This document shows positions 48,185 through 60,901 of a DNA stretch of 64,000 nt, in pieces; within the stretch, counting starts at the first letter, position 1, and every line of letters starts with the position of its first letter. This DNA is from Takifugu bimaculatus (Eukaryota; Chordata; Actinopteri; Tetraodontiformes; Tetraodontidae). The stretch is from assembly GCA_004026145.2 (NCBI GenBank), contig CP034992.1, positions 12,129,209 to 12,193,208 of the forward strand, in the 5' to 3' direction. Under the pieces are notes generated by a model, which worked only from the letters and a program-made list of their open reading frames with translations, was not told the DNA's origin and searched no databases. Position numbers and translations under genes: made by a program.

Positions 48185-48325
48185 ATGGAGGGAAGCGAGC
48201 GGACGGTCACTAGCCAAACCAGCAGCCGCCCAGTCAGCAGCAGCAGCAGCAGAAGTAGAAGCAGAAGCAGCACCATTAGCAGTCATCCGGGAAGACCCCG
48301 CAGCATGCGGCCGTGCCTACACTAA
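48185..48325 (+). CDS. upstream ORF in the fignl2 5' exon (46 codons)
   Basis: The start AACCATGG is close to an ideal Kozak context. The frame encodes a Ser/Arg-rich peptide, partly from a CAG/AGC repeat (about 48235-48252), and stops 51 bases before the fignl2 start. Because it ends before the main start, re-initiation is possible. It is more likely a translational brake than a functional protein. Its presence in the mature mRNA assumes transcription begins upstream of 48185. Confidence 0.45.
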   Translation: MEGSERTVTSQTSSRPVSSSSSRSRSRSSTISSHPGRPRSMRPCLH

Positions 48326-48376
48326 CACCGAGTGGACCTGGTCCTCTTCCTCCTCATCTGGGACCAGGGCTGCAGA

Positions 48377-51300
48377 ATGCTCAGTCCAGTCCTCTCATAC
48401 AGTAAGTCCTCACACTCCGCCCCCCTTCTCTATGCTCACCACAACCACATGCATGAGACTGTTTGGCATGTTGCATGGAAACAACAGGACCTAGATTCAT
48501 TTTCTGGACCACCTCACTGAGTTTGGCTCCAACCCTTTTGTCTGGGGCTCATCTCCCGTGGTTCTGGGGGGAGTTGTTGAGAAGTCATTTGAAGATGGCA
48601 GATATGCTAATGGTTTTGACAGCTGAGTCTCCAGGCTTTGCTTTGAGGAATTTCACAGAAAGTGGTCAGTTGCTGTTATTTCACATGACTATATGGCAAC
48701 AACTTGTTTACACAGGCAACGGCGTGACCTTAATCTATTCACACACTTTGTGCATCATCTAAAATAGCAGAATAAATCCAATTAATCTCTGACACAAAAC
48801 TGCTAATTGTGAGGTTGCTATCTTAGCTTGATGAATATACTCCTATTGATTGACCGTGATATTGATTAGACTGAGCTATAACAGGATTACAACTCTAACC
48901 TGATAGGAATAATGCAGCAGGGATTCAGTTCTTGTTTCTGGTTTCTGCGGCAGACAGCAAGAAAGTCTTTACTAGCGCACGAATGTCACATTCCTCCCTT
49001 AAAGGCTCTCGCAGCATTACGTTATATTTCTGTCCATGGAACCTACACATGGGCTTTTGTTGGCGTTTCTTTTGACAAGCCGCCCTGGAAGAGGATCCAG
49101 GAGAACGTATAATCTCAATCACGCACACCTCATTATGGACCCTGGGGCCAGAGTGACATGGAGAGAGTAATGAGCATCTATCCTCGCTGTCAAAGCGATT
49201 CTTGTGAATGAAAGCCGCATCATTAGTAAGCTGGTGTCAGCAGCTTCTCATTAGGCCTGTATGGTGGTGCCGACTAAACATTACGCACTAACGTGAGCGC
49301 TCAACAGCAATCAGGGGGTTTGTGAGGCAAATTACCGCACCGCGCAAAGGTCCGCTGTTAGTGTAATGACAGAGAGGCCGAGAGAGAGCAAAGTGAAGGG
49401 CAGATGGAGAGGACAGGAGAGACTGGTCAACTGCAGCTTGATATATGAGTGGACACAATAAGCAGAGAGGGGCCAGGCCACATGTGTGCATGTGTGTGTG
49501 CTGAAGCCGTGGGGGAGGGGGACGACTGACCACAAGCGCGGACACACGGTCCAGTCTTTACAATGGTGCAGGAAGGAGGGGGAACTGGGAGAGGGGGAGA
49601 ATGGAAATAAAGTAAAAGAAAAAAAGAACAGACACAACGAAAAGTTGCGTCCATCTGTGATGGCTCAATAGCCGGCGAGCGCTCAGAGAAAAGAAACGCG
49701 CGTCCCGGCACGTCTGTTAGCGCTGAAGGGTAAATTCTGCTTCGTGCTGTCAGAGCAGGAAAGCAAATCTCTGGTTACAGATTTGCAAAAGTGGAGACAG
49801 AAACGCAAGCGGGGCCGCCTGGCTGACAGCGGCGTGGCCTGCTGGACCATCCTGGCCTGCAGGAAAAAAAGGGTGTGGGGGGGAAGGGACAAGGGAGAAG
49901 GGTGGGATTTCTGCCCAGCAGTTCCTGCTTCAGGCTCCACGCACTGCATTGGAGAAGATGGTCAGCAGTTACATAACAATCTCACCTTTGTTTACTCCAT
50001 TAGCAAGATCACCAAAGCCAACTATGCAGCGTGTACGCCTGTAGTGGCTTTCTTTAGCTTAACGCTAAAAGTATCTTGATATTCTGCATGCAGCATTTCT
50101 CCCTTGATTTGTTCTGTATTGATTTTACAGGCGTGAATTCTCTGTAATTAATACAAATGACCCAATAACCATGAACGGAAAGCTGGTTCATGCATCAGCG
50201 CAAAAACATTGCATACCTAAACATCTCCTCTGCTCGTTTCCTTGGGTCACGGAATGGATAGTGCGCGGGTGCGTATGGAGAGGATATGTGCTTTGTAAAT
50301 AGATCTTAGGTTAGATTCCTGGAATTCCAGTAGTCTGAGTCATCCCGCGGATGACCAAGAGCTCTTCTGGCTGTTGGCAACAGTAAAAGCCTCTTTGTGT
50401 GTAAGTAATGGTCTGTATTTAATGTGAGTATAGCAATAACTTAAAACAAAGCCCAAAGCAAGAAGTCTTAGCTGCTGAAAGCTTGTTTTGTTACTAGTCA
50501 CCCAGCCTCTGATGCTCAACAACCCCCAAATCCCATTCCAGTCGGAACCCTTCCCCCCACGCACACTTTCATCTAATCAACCCCTAATTACTCATACTGA
50601 CCATGCAGCGGCCGACGGGCCAACCTTGCCTCCCCTGAGAAAACACCCATGACTTGCATTATTGTGCTTCCTTTACGCAGGAAATCATCTGCCGAGTTTA
50701 CAAACTCAATCTGCAATCGAAGAAATTCCTGATTGGGTAGTAGAAAGCTTTTCTAGTTGCAGGCTGATGATTTCAGTTTAGAGCACCAAAAGGTGGGTCG
50801 ACCTGCTTATGCATGAAAGTACATAAGGGGTGTATATTTTTGTGTTTAGGGGCTTCCTGACGTTAGGCACGACTGTCACTTCTTGATATACAGACAGAAA
50901 TCCATTTGCACTGGTGCAGATGATTGACGACATTGCTGGGATTATGGTAGTCAATCAGGAACAGGAATGCTGATGTTTGTGCCTCATGTGGTGAAATTAA
51001 AATGTTGAGGAACGCTTCCAGCATAAGATCCATTTTCCCGAGCAGATTCTTTCCTGCCTCAAGTCAATAAATCGGGGTTACATTTGCCTGACAAACGATG
51101 CGTTTCAAAATATCAGTCCTCGAAGAAAATTCCCTTTATTCGTCAGTTCGTCCAGTGACCCTCTCGTGTGTTGAGACACGAACAGGACTTTGACACCAGC
51201 AGATCCTCCCTTGCAATGTCACCGAAAAGAGAACAAAATGAACAACTCTGTAAAACTTGTTCAGTGTCTTCCTTCTGTCATCCGTAAGTGTTGCATTACC

Positions 51301-53097
51301 TATGTTTGCTGACCTGTCTTCGCATCCCCTTGGCACCAAAGCAAAGGTGCAAGTGTGCACATGCTGATGAATCAGAAGAGTTTAACTGAAAACCGCCACA
51401 GGCCTATTTGTGACAGTTTTTTTGGACACTTCTGTACACTCTAAAAATCAGACTGCTGGCTTGAAACAGTGTGGATTGTTGTACAAAGGCATAGCTAACG
51501 GATCTACCACACTCAACCTGATTTATTTAATCACCTTTTGAGTGGGCTTCACAAAATGTATGAGTGTGATGAAGATAGGAGAGAGGCTAAATCTCTTTAG
51601 AGGCTCCATGGAGCAGCTCAGTGCTGATTTTTTTAAGTGCAGCACAGAATTAGAGTAGTTAATAATCTCCTCAATCTGCAAGGTGGTGGTGATCCACGTG
51701 TAGATCAGTGAATGCATACTGTGTCAGAAAGGAAACAAGGGTCCTGCTAGGCAGTTAGGACACAAGCACAGAAGCAGCCACAAAGTCAACCTGACAACGT
51801 TTTGCACTCTAAGGAAGATCTTAACGAACAGCTCTCAAAGCCTCGACCTTTGATCGCCATCTCTCTCCCCTCTTCTCCACGGCTTTCCAATCATTTGATG
51901 TGTCCTTCAGCTAAAGTACTGCAGGATGAAACGCCGGGGCCTTTCAATGGTACAATAATCACGATGATTAAGGAAAGCTGTCATTGCACCAATCTGGCTT
52001 AATGCTCATCTCTGTCGCTTGGTAAGCCAAGCATGACCGAGCCTGCAGGGCTCTTTCCGAGATCCAAAACAATAAGAGGTAGTAGATTAGGGTTAGGGGC
52101 TCCATTGCTCATCCCTCCTAATGCAGCCACAGTCCCTAATATCCTTGTTTTGACAATGGTACGTTACTAGTGAACAGTGAGTAGGTTTGCATTACCGTAA
52201 TCCAAAAAAACAGGCAAGCAGGCAATGTTGCCTTCGATGTAATGTGTTCAGAGAGAAACTCCACTATTGTGTGCAGAGAAAAGGAGAGTTTTAGTCATTT
52301 AGAATTAAAATTTTGAATGGTGCCGCGACACAACACCATTGGAGGAGTCGCAAACCTTAAGCTCAAACTGGTGGTGCTTAAATTCTTCTCCATGACTGTC
52401 AGATTGTCACCGAGCGCCAACACTCCCATAAGCCCTCCGAGCTCTAATCCATCATTAGTCTGGTTTCTTCACTCTGGTTCTTGGTGCACCTTACCAGTCA
52501 CGTCGAATCCGTCCGGTTTGCGGAATGGAAAAAGAATTTGATGAGTCAAACGGAGCGTTGTGAAGGAGAACAAAGAGGAGTAGTATGAAGGCAAAGCAGT
52601 GCATGATTAGCTTGCGTCTGTGGTCATCATGACGAGTGAGTATCATATGATCTTTCATAAACCAAGGTTCTCGTGGGGATTTTCCTCATTCATTGTTGTG
52701 AGATTATAGTCCAGAGTATTGTCCAGTATTTTGGTACATTTACCACTTGAATTGCAGCTTTTTTACACACAGCAAACTCCCGAAGAACCAAAACTGAGCA
52801 TACAGTCAGAAATATTCTTCAGTGTTGAGTCTCTGCAGAGATTTTTTGCTAAAAGTGTTAATGGCAATGTTTTTGTGGTGAAGAAGGGCGCCATTTGGAA
52901 TTCCCCATAGCAAAGGGATTTGTTTTGATTCAGGCAGGAGTGTCGGCTGGTCCAGAGCTCCGTGGTGGATTGGATGAGTGGGATTATTGGACTGAAGGAT
53001 CATTTAATTTAGGGATCTACATGTGGATCATTTGAGGCCCATCTGGTGGTCGGAATGACATGTGACTTGACCTGGCGCAATCTACAAGCAGACTTGT

Positions 53098-53152
<55 letters not shown>

Positions 53153-55202
53153 GCTAAGATAAAAGAGTCCTTAAATAAGTAAAAAGAAAACAGTCAGATC
53201 TGTTTCAAACAGGATAGAGGGCATCATGATATTAGCGCTGATGTATATTTTGTGATCCATTATTTGATTTCTTTATTAATCTTTACCAGACTCCAACAGA
53301 GGTGTCTTCCTCTTGTCTGGTGCCGTTCTAGGGAAGCCCCTGTGGCCTAGGCCTGGGGTCAGGACTGTTTAATAATGCTCTGGAATGCTATCCTAATGCC
53401 TGCTGAAAAAAGACAAGGCCTTCAACAGCCAGGGGAAAACAACCAATCACCCAAGCAGAGGATTACTCCGTTTGTGTAAATATGAATGTATAATCACAAA
53501 TGGAATATGAAAATCTGCCTGTACAAAAAATGGGTGCACTTACATTAAAGTTCACAGTCTTCCCTTACAGCATGGGGGAAAAAACTACTGCAGGACGTTA
53601 CTAAGCAGGACCAGCCCTCTATTCCCCCTGTCCAGCAGACCCCTGAGATTTGGGCTGAATTAGATCACACGCCCAGTGGGGGTGGATTGTGCGCTAAGAG
53701 AGTCACACAGAGACAACAATGGCTCCAATGTGCAAGAGGCAAAAGCATAAAGCAGTGAGCACACTGATAGAGGCTTATCACCGTGGAGACCAGGCTGGGG
53801 GCTATGCTTCTGGTTTCAAATAAAGATTAGAGCTGTTGTCCCCTGCATGGTTAAGACAGTGCAGAGGGGCATGGGCTAAGCATTGACATGATTCTGGAAA
53901 AGAGACCGCAAGCTAAGACACTTATAAGGGCAAATAATTATTAATCCAGAGTATTGAGGGCGTGATATAAACGTACTGCTACTTCATTTTAAATTTACTT
54001 TTATAAAGATTGAGACGAGTGTTTTTCTTGACTATGTTTTCAAATTCTTTCTTTCAGGTTTGTTGAAGATGCACTGGTCTCCGGAGCACGCTGCCCCCTT
54101 ATCTCAGTGGCCTGAGCAAGACCTGGATGTCACCTCCACCACCTCCCCGCTTTCTGCCCACAAACATGATCCCTACTCTACAGCAGCCCGCCGTGGCTTT
54201 GGCCCTGCAGGTTACCCCTGGGCCAGTGACGACATATCAGCCCTGACTGCTTCTTCTTTGCTCAAACGTTATGCTGAGAAGTACTCGGGTCTAGAGCTCT
54301 CTTACGAACGCCCCACCACAGGGGTATATTCTGAGTCTGGAACTTTCATGAAAACCGAGCCCGAGCAATGGCCTCTCGGTCAAGGCATTGAATGTTACCC
54401 TGGACTGGAGACATTATCGGGTGCCAAGGTGGCCTCTGCATCAGTGGGCATCCCAGCCACGGGTAGCGTGACAGTAGTTAGCAGTAACTTGGCATCTGAG
54501 CCAGGCTACAGTGGTGCCGGCCCTTGCAGTGCTCCTTCGTCTCAGGAATACCCACCCACCTACAATAGCACCTACCTGTCCTCAGGATATTGCCCACAGC
54601 CCAGTGCAGCACTTCCTCCAACCCCTCTGCACTCTTTACAGGCTGCCTCCACTTTGGTGCCGAGTTACAGTGCCAGCACTCCTGTATACAACTACCCCCC
54701 GGGGTGCTACCCCCAAACCAGCCTGTCCTCTGGATACAACCACCCTAGTGCCTCCTACCTGCCCTCTGGGATTAGCGCGCCCACTCCTCTTGCACCAAGG
54801 CCAACCGTGGGAGGCAGTTACAGTTACCAATCTCACAGCCTTGGAGCAAGCTCAGAGGCAGGCATACCTCTAAAACGCAAGGCCTTCGAGATGGCAGAGG
54901 AGGGGGCAGAAGGCACAGAAGGAGAGGGATCACGCTATAGAAAGTACGGCAATGGCCATGGAAACAGCAAAGGGCATGGCAATGCCTATGACATGAGCAC
55001 ATCTGCCTCTGACCCACAGTCGTTCAAACCTTTAAAGCCCCTGATGTCTCCCCCTTATGGTGGGACAAGGGACTACAGCCCCCCTTCAGGCCTCGCGGGA
55101 GAGAGCGTGCCAGGCGAGCACAGCTTTCCCCAGCAACAGAGAATGTCCATGAAGATACCCGCCTCGCACACACGCTCCGAGGACCCCAGCGGAGGACGCT
55201 GA
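48377..55202 (+). CDS. fignl2: fignl2, fidgetin-like 2, lacking the AAA ATPase domain
   Basis: Two coding exons, 48377-48401 and 54058-55202, give 389 residues; human FIGNL2 is about 650. Exon 1 encodes MLSPVLSY, ending with a split codon before GTAAGT; exon 2 resumes as SLLKMHWSPEH, parallel to the fidgetin start ...VYGLKMQWTPEH. MHWSPEH..PLSQWPEQ, DDISALTASSLLKRYAEKYSG, YERP, LPSGISAPTPL, LKRKA and YRKY follow the FIGNL2 order, and the slc4a8 and scn8a neighbours fit FIGNL2 better than FIGN. Family members are microtubule-severing AAA ATPases. Here the frame stops after a Ser/Pro-rich segment, just where the linker to the ATPase domain should start. No Walker A, Walker B or other AAA motif is seen downstream on either strand. 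The product should lack ATPase and severing activity. An alternative start is the Met of MHWSPEH at 54069. Confidence 0.9.
48402..54057 (+). other. fignl2: fignl2 intron (5.7 kb)
   Basis: Donor GTAAGT and acceptor TTTCTTTCAG are both strong. The intron holds a pure 50-base GT array at 53101-53151. The stretch 49095-49290 is dense in TAAT and ATTA cores with little simple sequence and could be a conserved enhancer. No exon is supported. Confidence 0.7.
53101..53151 (+). repeat. (GT)n microsatellite
   Basis: About 25 uninterrupted GT units in the fignl2 intron. Confidence 0.95.
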
Positions 55203-56449
55203 CCACCACAAACCCCAATCAGAGGATTCTCTTACTCTGTGAAGCCACCAGGTGCTAAATCAACAAACACCTGGATGAGTGAACTTTTAATTTCATGCGA
55301 GAGCACAAGACTGGTCTTTCATTTTTGATATTTTGACATGTTTTTTCCCCCCAAAGATTTAGAGGCGCCTTATGCGCTAAAAGGTTGAGGTAAGTCTTAG
55401 GGTTAAGGCTAAGGCATCTTCTACAAAAACAGCTTTAAGACGTTCTAAATGTATGAGTGTCTGTCTCTCTCAGGATCCTATTTATTTCCTTTCCACTACT
55501 GTATTTGCAGTACAGCCACGTTGCTGTTTCAGACGTTGGTGTAAAAATTTGTAGCCATTCTCTATGTTCACTGCAAGCAGTTCTACAACATTGCCGCAAA
55601 AATCACGACTGACCAAAAAGGCAGGAGAAGCAATAAGTGAAATGGTGAGATTGCCACACAACCTTTAGCACAATCACTGCTTATTTACACGATAAACTCC
55701 AAAGGCTGGTGTCTCACCGGATCGAGAGAAATGAATGTTACACTGCTTGTCACACTCTTTCCCCCTGACCTTTACTGTTCGGTCTCCTCAGCCTTTCCTC
55801 TTTGTTTCCTTCATCTCCTTCTGAGCTACTCAGACAATTTTTTTTCTTTCTAGTTTACACATATCACGCTGCTTATCAGACACACATGGTGCCGCCCTTC
55901 ATAAGGTTTTAATGTGAGGGATGAAGAGGATAATTATACGTTTGCTCATCAAGTGCATCATAAGGTTACCGTACACGCGTATATGCAAGGCATCTTCCCA
56001 ACACATTGTTTACTGGAGGAGTTTTGATGATCCAAAAAAGGGAGAGGTATATTTTCTACAGAAAATGCAAACCATGATGATGATGATGCAGAAGTGGAAA
56101 AATACAAATGTGTTTGCTTTGGGGGAAATGGTTTGAAAGCCTTGATTTCGCTTCAGTTGGATGCACAGGCCAAAAATGAAGCCCGCGGGTTTGCATCGGG
56201 CATTTTTTAGCGATGGCCACTTTTTCTTTATGAAGATCAACCCGCTTGCCTGCTCTGATTTAATTTTGTAAAAAAAAAAAAAAGATAACACATTCTCTTT
56301 ACTTTTGTGTCTCAAACGGATGATTTATAGTTGTGTTATTGAATACTCAGGAAGAATATGATTACCTCAGAATGATAAAAAGAATGTATATTATTAACCT
56401 GACAGTGTTTGTAGGGAGCTTTAAAGCGCAAGATGAAAATAGAGCAATG

Positions 56450-56466
56450 ACACACACACCCACACT

Positions 56467-56497
<31 letters not shown>

Positions 56498-56513
56498 CAC
56501 ACATGCACACACA
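56450..56513 (+). repeat. (CA)n microsatellite
   Basis: An interrupted CA array about 1.2 kb after the fignl2 stop, possibly inside its 3'UTR. Confidence 0.9.
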
Positions 56514-57829
56514 GCTTCTTGGCTCTAAAAAACTTGAGGTTTTTGAAACAAGGCCTGAAACGTTGAATGTAATTCTGATTTTTCCTTCTTTTGTTAATGA
56601 CAATACATGCCATAATGTACATCTTTGATGTCTTTAGATATATAAAGCATATTTTTTTCATGTATAGATGTAATTCTCTTATAGGTTTTGGTGGAGAAAT
56701 GAATGACGTGTTATGTGCTAGTGTAGTTAGTGGGAAACGGGTTTCATGGCTAAATGAAAACAAAGCACTCCTAATAATATGACCTTTGACATATCAAGAC
56801 AAAACACATATTATGGTATGAAATATCTGGGTTTTTTAATGTCTTAATGTGTCCATTTTCACTCCTTCATCAGTCTTTTGACCTTCTTGGACAGGTTTAA
56901 TAGTATACACTGTTAGAATGGTTGATACAGTCACACCTCTAAACCTTTAACAACTGAGATGTGGCTCTTTTTCTCCACCAAGACATCATCTAATATGGTG
57001 TGCCAATAAGCCAGTTAGGCAGCTGGAAGAAGCTCTTTTTCTTTGCCGACAAAGTGGATCCAATTTTATCACCATTTTTATCATAAAATTTAAGCCTGTC
57101 ATTAATCTGAAACTGCCCACTTAAGGTGTTTCAGTGTCTGTTTTAGAGATATAAGAACATATTCATTTAAACATATTTGGAATGTGACTGTGTGTGGGGT
57201 AAAAACACACCCTGCCCTCATCACACAGGCCCAACAAGAGCTAAGATGAATAACGAGGCAGTCAAATAATAATAACGACAATGATGTCTTTGTAAGCTCT
57301 TAAGGCAAAAACCAATGAATGCTCTTTAGTGCCAGGAAAGAAATGTGCTTTACAAGTTGAAACAGATGGTGACATTTGCTTTTTTTTTTTTGTTTTGTTT
57401 TTGTGGGGGTGGGGTGGGGGTGTCACTGAAAAATGTCCAACAGAGAGAAAGAAAATCAGTGTTGTCAGTCTCTGCTGTCCTGTTGTGCTTTTGCTGTATC
57501 ATGTACATTTTCCTCTAACCGTTTCTACCTCATTTTGAAGACTTTGTTCATGGAAATATTTATCTCCTGTCATCTCACTCGCTCCTTTCACAGAGCAGTG
57601 TTTCCAGTTCTTGACCTGTTGTAGTCTACCTCACTAAAGGCTGTTGTGTAATGGAAATGAAGATATCACGTCAAACCTCCTGTTGTCTTTCTTGCCTGTG
57701 AAATTAATCTTGAAACAATTAAGATTCCAGCTGTTGCAGTTTCACTAGACATTAGAATGGACAAGTAAAGATGTTTCCTTTTCTGTTCTTTCCATACAAA
57801 AACATAGATCTGTTACAACATTTAAAATT

Positions 57830-57930
57830 ACCGTATAAGGCGCACTATATTTAAAGGCGCAGTCTCAGTTATGGGTGCTACTTCTGTATCTAACACATAC
57901 ATAAGGTGCACTGGATTATGGGGCACTATA
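57830..57930. repeat. degraded CCGTATAAGGCGCAC-type fish repeat
   Basis: ACCGTATAAGGCGCACTATA and, about 70 bases later, ATAAGGTGCACTGGATTATG resemble the terminal words of a widespread fish DNA-transposon-derived repeat. The family name is uncertain. Confidence 0.4.
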
Positions 57931-59301
57931 GGGTCCTCTCCTAAATTTAACAGTTTCCAGAAGGATTGTTTTTATTTAATAGACAAAATACCTGCTATTT
58001 GGGATAATTGATGTTTTCAGCATAATCATAGTAAAGATCGAGAGAAGTGTTTAATATTAAGACTCTACTGGAAACCAAAGTGAGCAGAGTATTAGAGAGA
58101 ATGGGGGGCGACCATCCTGAGGCCCCTCTGGTAGACAGCACCCCATTCAGGTCCCCCATCCATTGCATTGTCTGCAGGGTGGGGGGCGCGCACTGGGCAG
58201 TGACTGAAAGCTTGCGACTTTTATCCTATTATCACTTCTAAAATCAACCCTTCTGCAGCTCCATCAAACATATACTGTAGAGACGTATAATCACCAACCA
58301 TTTCTGCATAAACGTAGGCATATTTACTCAACTATTTAGTCTGATCCCTCATTTATGTCTGTTTACCAACACTGGTGATTAAAGAGTTAAACTCATTTCC
58401 ATCTGTTTCATACATTTCAGAGTAATATCAAAGTCAAACTAGTGATGGTAGGCGGTGAGGAGTTCGTTTCTTTTCGTCAAATGGAGTTCCTCTGCACAGT
58501 CACACTAAGCTGCTGCACAATGGGGACATCTACAGGTGTAACTAGATAGAGTTATATTCACCTGCGGGGAAAAAACATTTCGGTTTTCACTTGAAACTAT
58601 TGCACACCCCATAGTTTTGAAGTTGATTCTCGATACACCTAATCGGATGTCCTGATTGGTACCCGAAATACCATCAGCCTACATAAGGAGCAACCATATA
58701 GCATATACAATAACGTAGGATGTAATGTAGGAGGCTTAACCCCCCCATAAAATAGCTTGTTGCATAGCAACCACTGAAACCACAGTCAAATAAGGACATA
58801 AAGGACAAAACCTGTCTGAATAAATACGAAGCAGGATGGAAAGTTGAAAATTTGCTTTAATTTAAGACGTATTATTTAACTATATTATATATAAAAAGTG
58901 ACAGACGAGGAGAAAGTTTGACCATGGCGACCTGCCCTTGGCAACGGCAGCAGCGTAACCAGACGGTGATGGAGGAGGTGGAGACGGATGTGACCCAGCA
59001 GTGCTCTGGAAGGTTAAACCTCCTCAGGTTCTTTAACAGATTATGGATGTGATTTTTTTTTCTCACCACAATGACATTTCAATTTCTGTGCAGCTGTATA
59101 CGATTTATACAATGTTTCAGGTGGGAAAATGTCACTTTTAAATCTAAAGAATGCCACCTTTAAATCTAAAGCCACCACTTATCATCATCGCTAAAACAGT
59201 ACTGACGTGGCGCAACGGATGTATTGGGAGCTGAATGTCATCATCCATTATTTATTTTTAATCCCACAGCAGCAGCAAAATTGTCTTTACGCCTCAACAT
59301 T

Positions 59302-59315
59302 CCGCTAGAGGGCGC
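59302..59315 (+). promoter_or_regulatory. CTCF-like motif between fignl2 and scn8a
   Basis: CCGCTAGAGGGCGC matches the core CCASYAGRKGGCRS at 13 of 14 positions. It lies between the convergent fignl2 and scn8a genes. Confidence 0.4.
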
Positions 59316-59783
59316 CAGATGTTTGTAAGTGTTGACTGGGGTCGCTGAGTGATCCTGTAATAAACGCAGTACTTTAAACTGCAGTGACAACACGACAGAA
59401 CAAACAGGCAGAGGCACAAAGGCATCACGCTGTCACGCTTGACGAAGGGACTGGTTCAATAAATTGTTTAAAGTAAATTCACACTGATTAATTGAAATAC
59501 CACTGTTGTACTTACACACCCCCTTTCTATATGTGTGATGCAACTCCTTCATTTCAATCTTGTCAGTAACCAGTTGTCAGTATCCCCGATTCAGAGCAAA
59601 AAGAACATTTTTTGTTCGCGCAGACTTCATATTCTTAGCTCTCCTGCTGCTGTACAGTGCACTGTAACGCCTGGGCCTGCTGGGAACATGCTGCTGACTC
59701 AGCCCAGGCCACTGCATTCATCTATCTGCACTGCAGTGCTGTCTCTGCTTACCTCCCTCCTCTCCCCTTCCCATAGCAGGCCA

Positions 59784-59784
<1 letters not shown>

Positions 59785-59819
<35 letters not shown>
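59785..59819 (+). repeat. (CA)n microsatellite
   Basis: About 17 CA units without interruption. Confidence 0.95.
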
Positions 59820-59820
<1 letters not shown>

Positions 59821-60868
59821 AATGCTTTAAAGAAATGGTCATCTGACAGCATTCAGAACATGTTCTCATGGAAAACAGGTAGAGTTGTGTCAGTTTTTGC
59901 TGTTGCCATTAAGATTTGCCTCTGGAAAGATCTCACATTGGTTACTTGCGACACTGCAGCTCCGGTACAGCGACAAAAGCCAAAGTGGCAGCAGTTAAAA
60001 CCCAAAAACGACACCAGCCAGAGGCGTAACTGTAAGGCTGCTTTATTGTTTGGAAATTGATTCGTGCTCAAATGAAATTAAGTCTTTCACTGATTCTCCC
60101 ATAAGTGTCCCGTGTGTTTAGGCAACACGCACCCTCTCTCCACAGAGATTTTTTTTTGTTTGTTTTGATTTGTTACTAGTTGGGCAATTTTCAGGAAAGA
60201 AAAGGACATATTTTGTATCAGCCATGCCACAAAAAGGAAGAAAAATGAATCATATTAATTGTTAAACCAACATTTGGAAATTAATACATATAGTAAAACC
60301 TGTTCTCCTACCAACCTAAGAGCCAGTAAACAGAAGACCCAGAGAGAGATGTTAGTCCAGACAGTCTGATATAGTTGGTGTGTTTCACTTTACATGTTAA
60401 TTTTGAACTCAGTACATCTTTCGTGCTCTCGATTCAATCCCGTGAATCAGATTTTCTCGACACATTAAATAGGAAGCTAGAAAGGCACGTGCCGTTATGA
60501 GATATTGCACCATAAACAAACACACAGACGGTTAAATGAACTAACCTTTAAATTGTTACATATTATCATATTGACAGCGGGATGACAGGTGGACCCTCGG
60601 TCTGTAGCAGAGAGTTAAATAGAGAAGACGGAGATTAGAGTGGAAACGAGCAAAAGAACGGGGGGAGTCGTGACTCCACACGAGGTGTGACACAGAAGGC
60701 CGTGAGTGTCAGCGTCTATATATGCTTGTGTGTATATAACAGGAAACTGGGGGCAAGACATCAACACACATGTACAAAATGGTATGCTGGTAGTACAATT
60801 CTCTCGCAGGCTCCAAAATCTCAGCAAGCAGCCGGTAAATACCATGCACTGTACACAGGTACCCATAA

Positions 60869-60901
60869 ATATATGTATACTGCATATAAGTATACATATA
60901 T
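60869..60901. repeat. perfect 13-bp inverted repeat (hairpin)
   Basis: The arms atatatgtatact and agtatacatatat are exact reverse complements around a 7-base loop. It lies on the 3' side of scn8a and may be transcribed as part of its 3'UTR. Confidence 0.8.

Noticed and set aside
49744..50079. 111-codon open frame in the fignl2 intron
   Set aside because: No domain, no splice context and ordinary intronic composition.
54058..55202. Calling the fidgetin-like gene FIGN (fidgetin) instead of fignl2
   Set aside because: The MHW start, the PLSQWPEQ segment, YERP and YRKY fit FIGNL2, and slc4a8 and scn8a are FIGNL2 neighbours in human.
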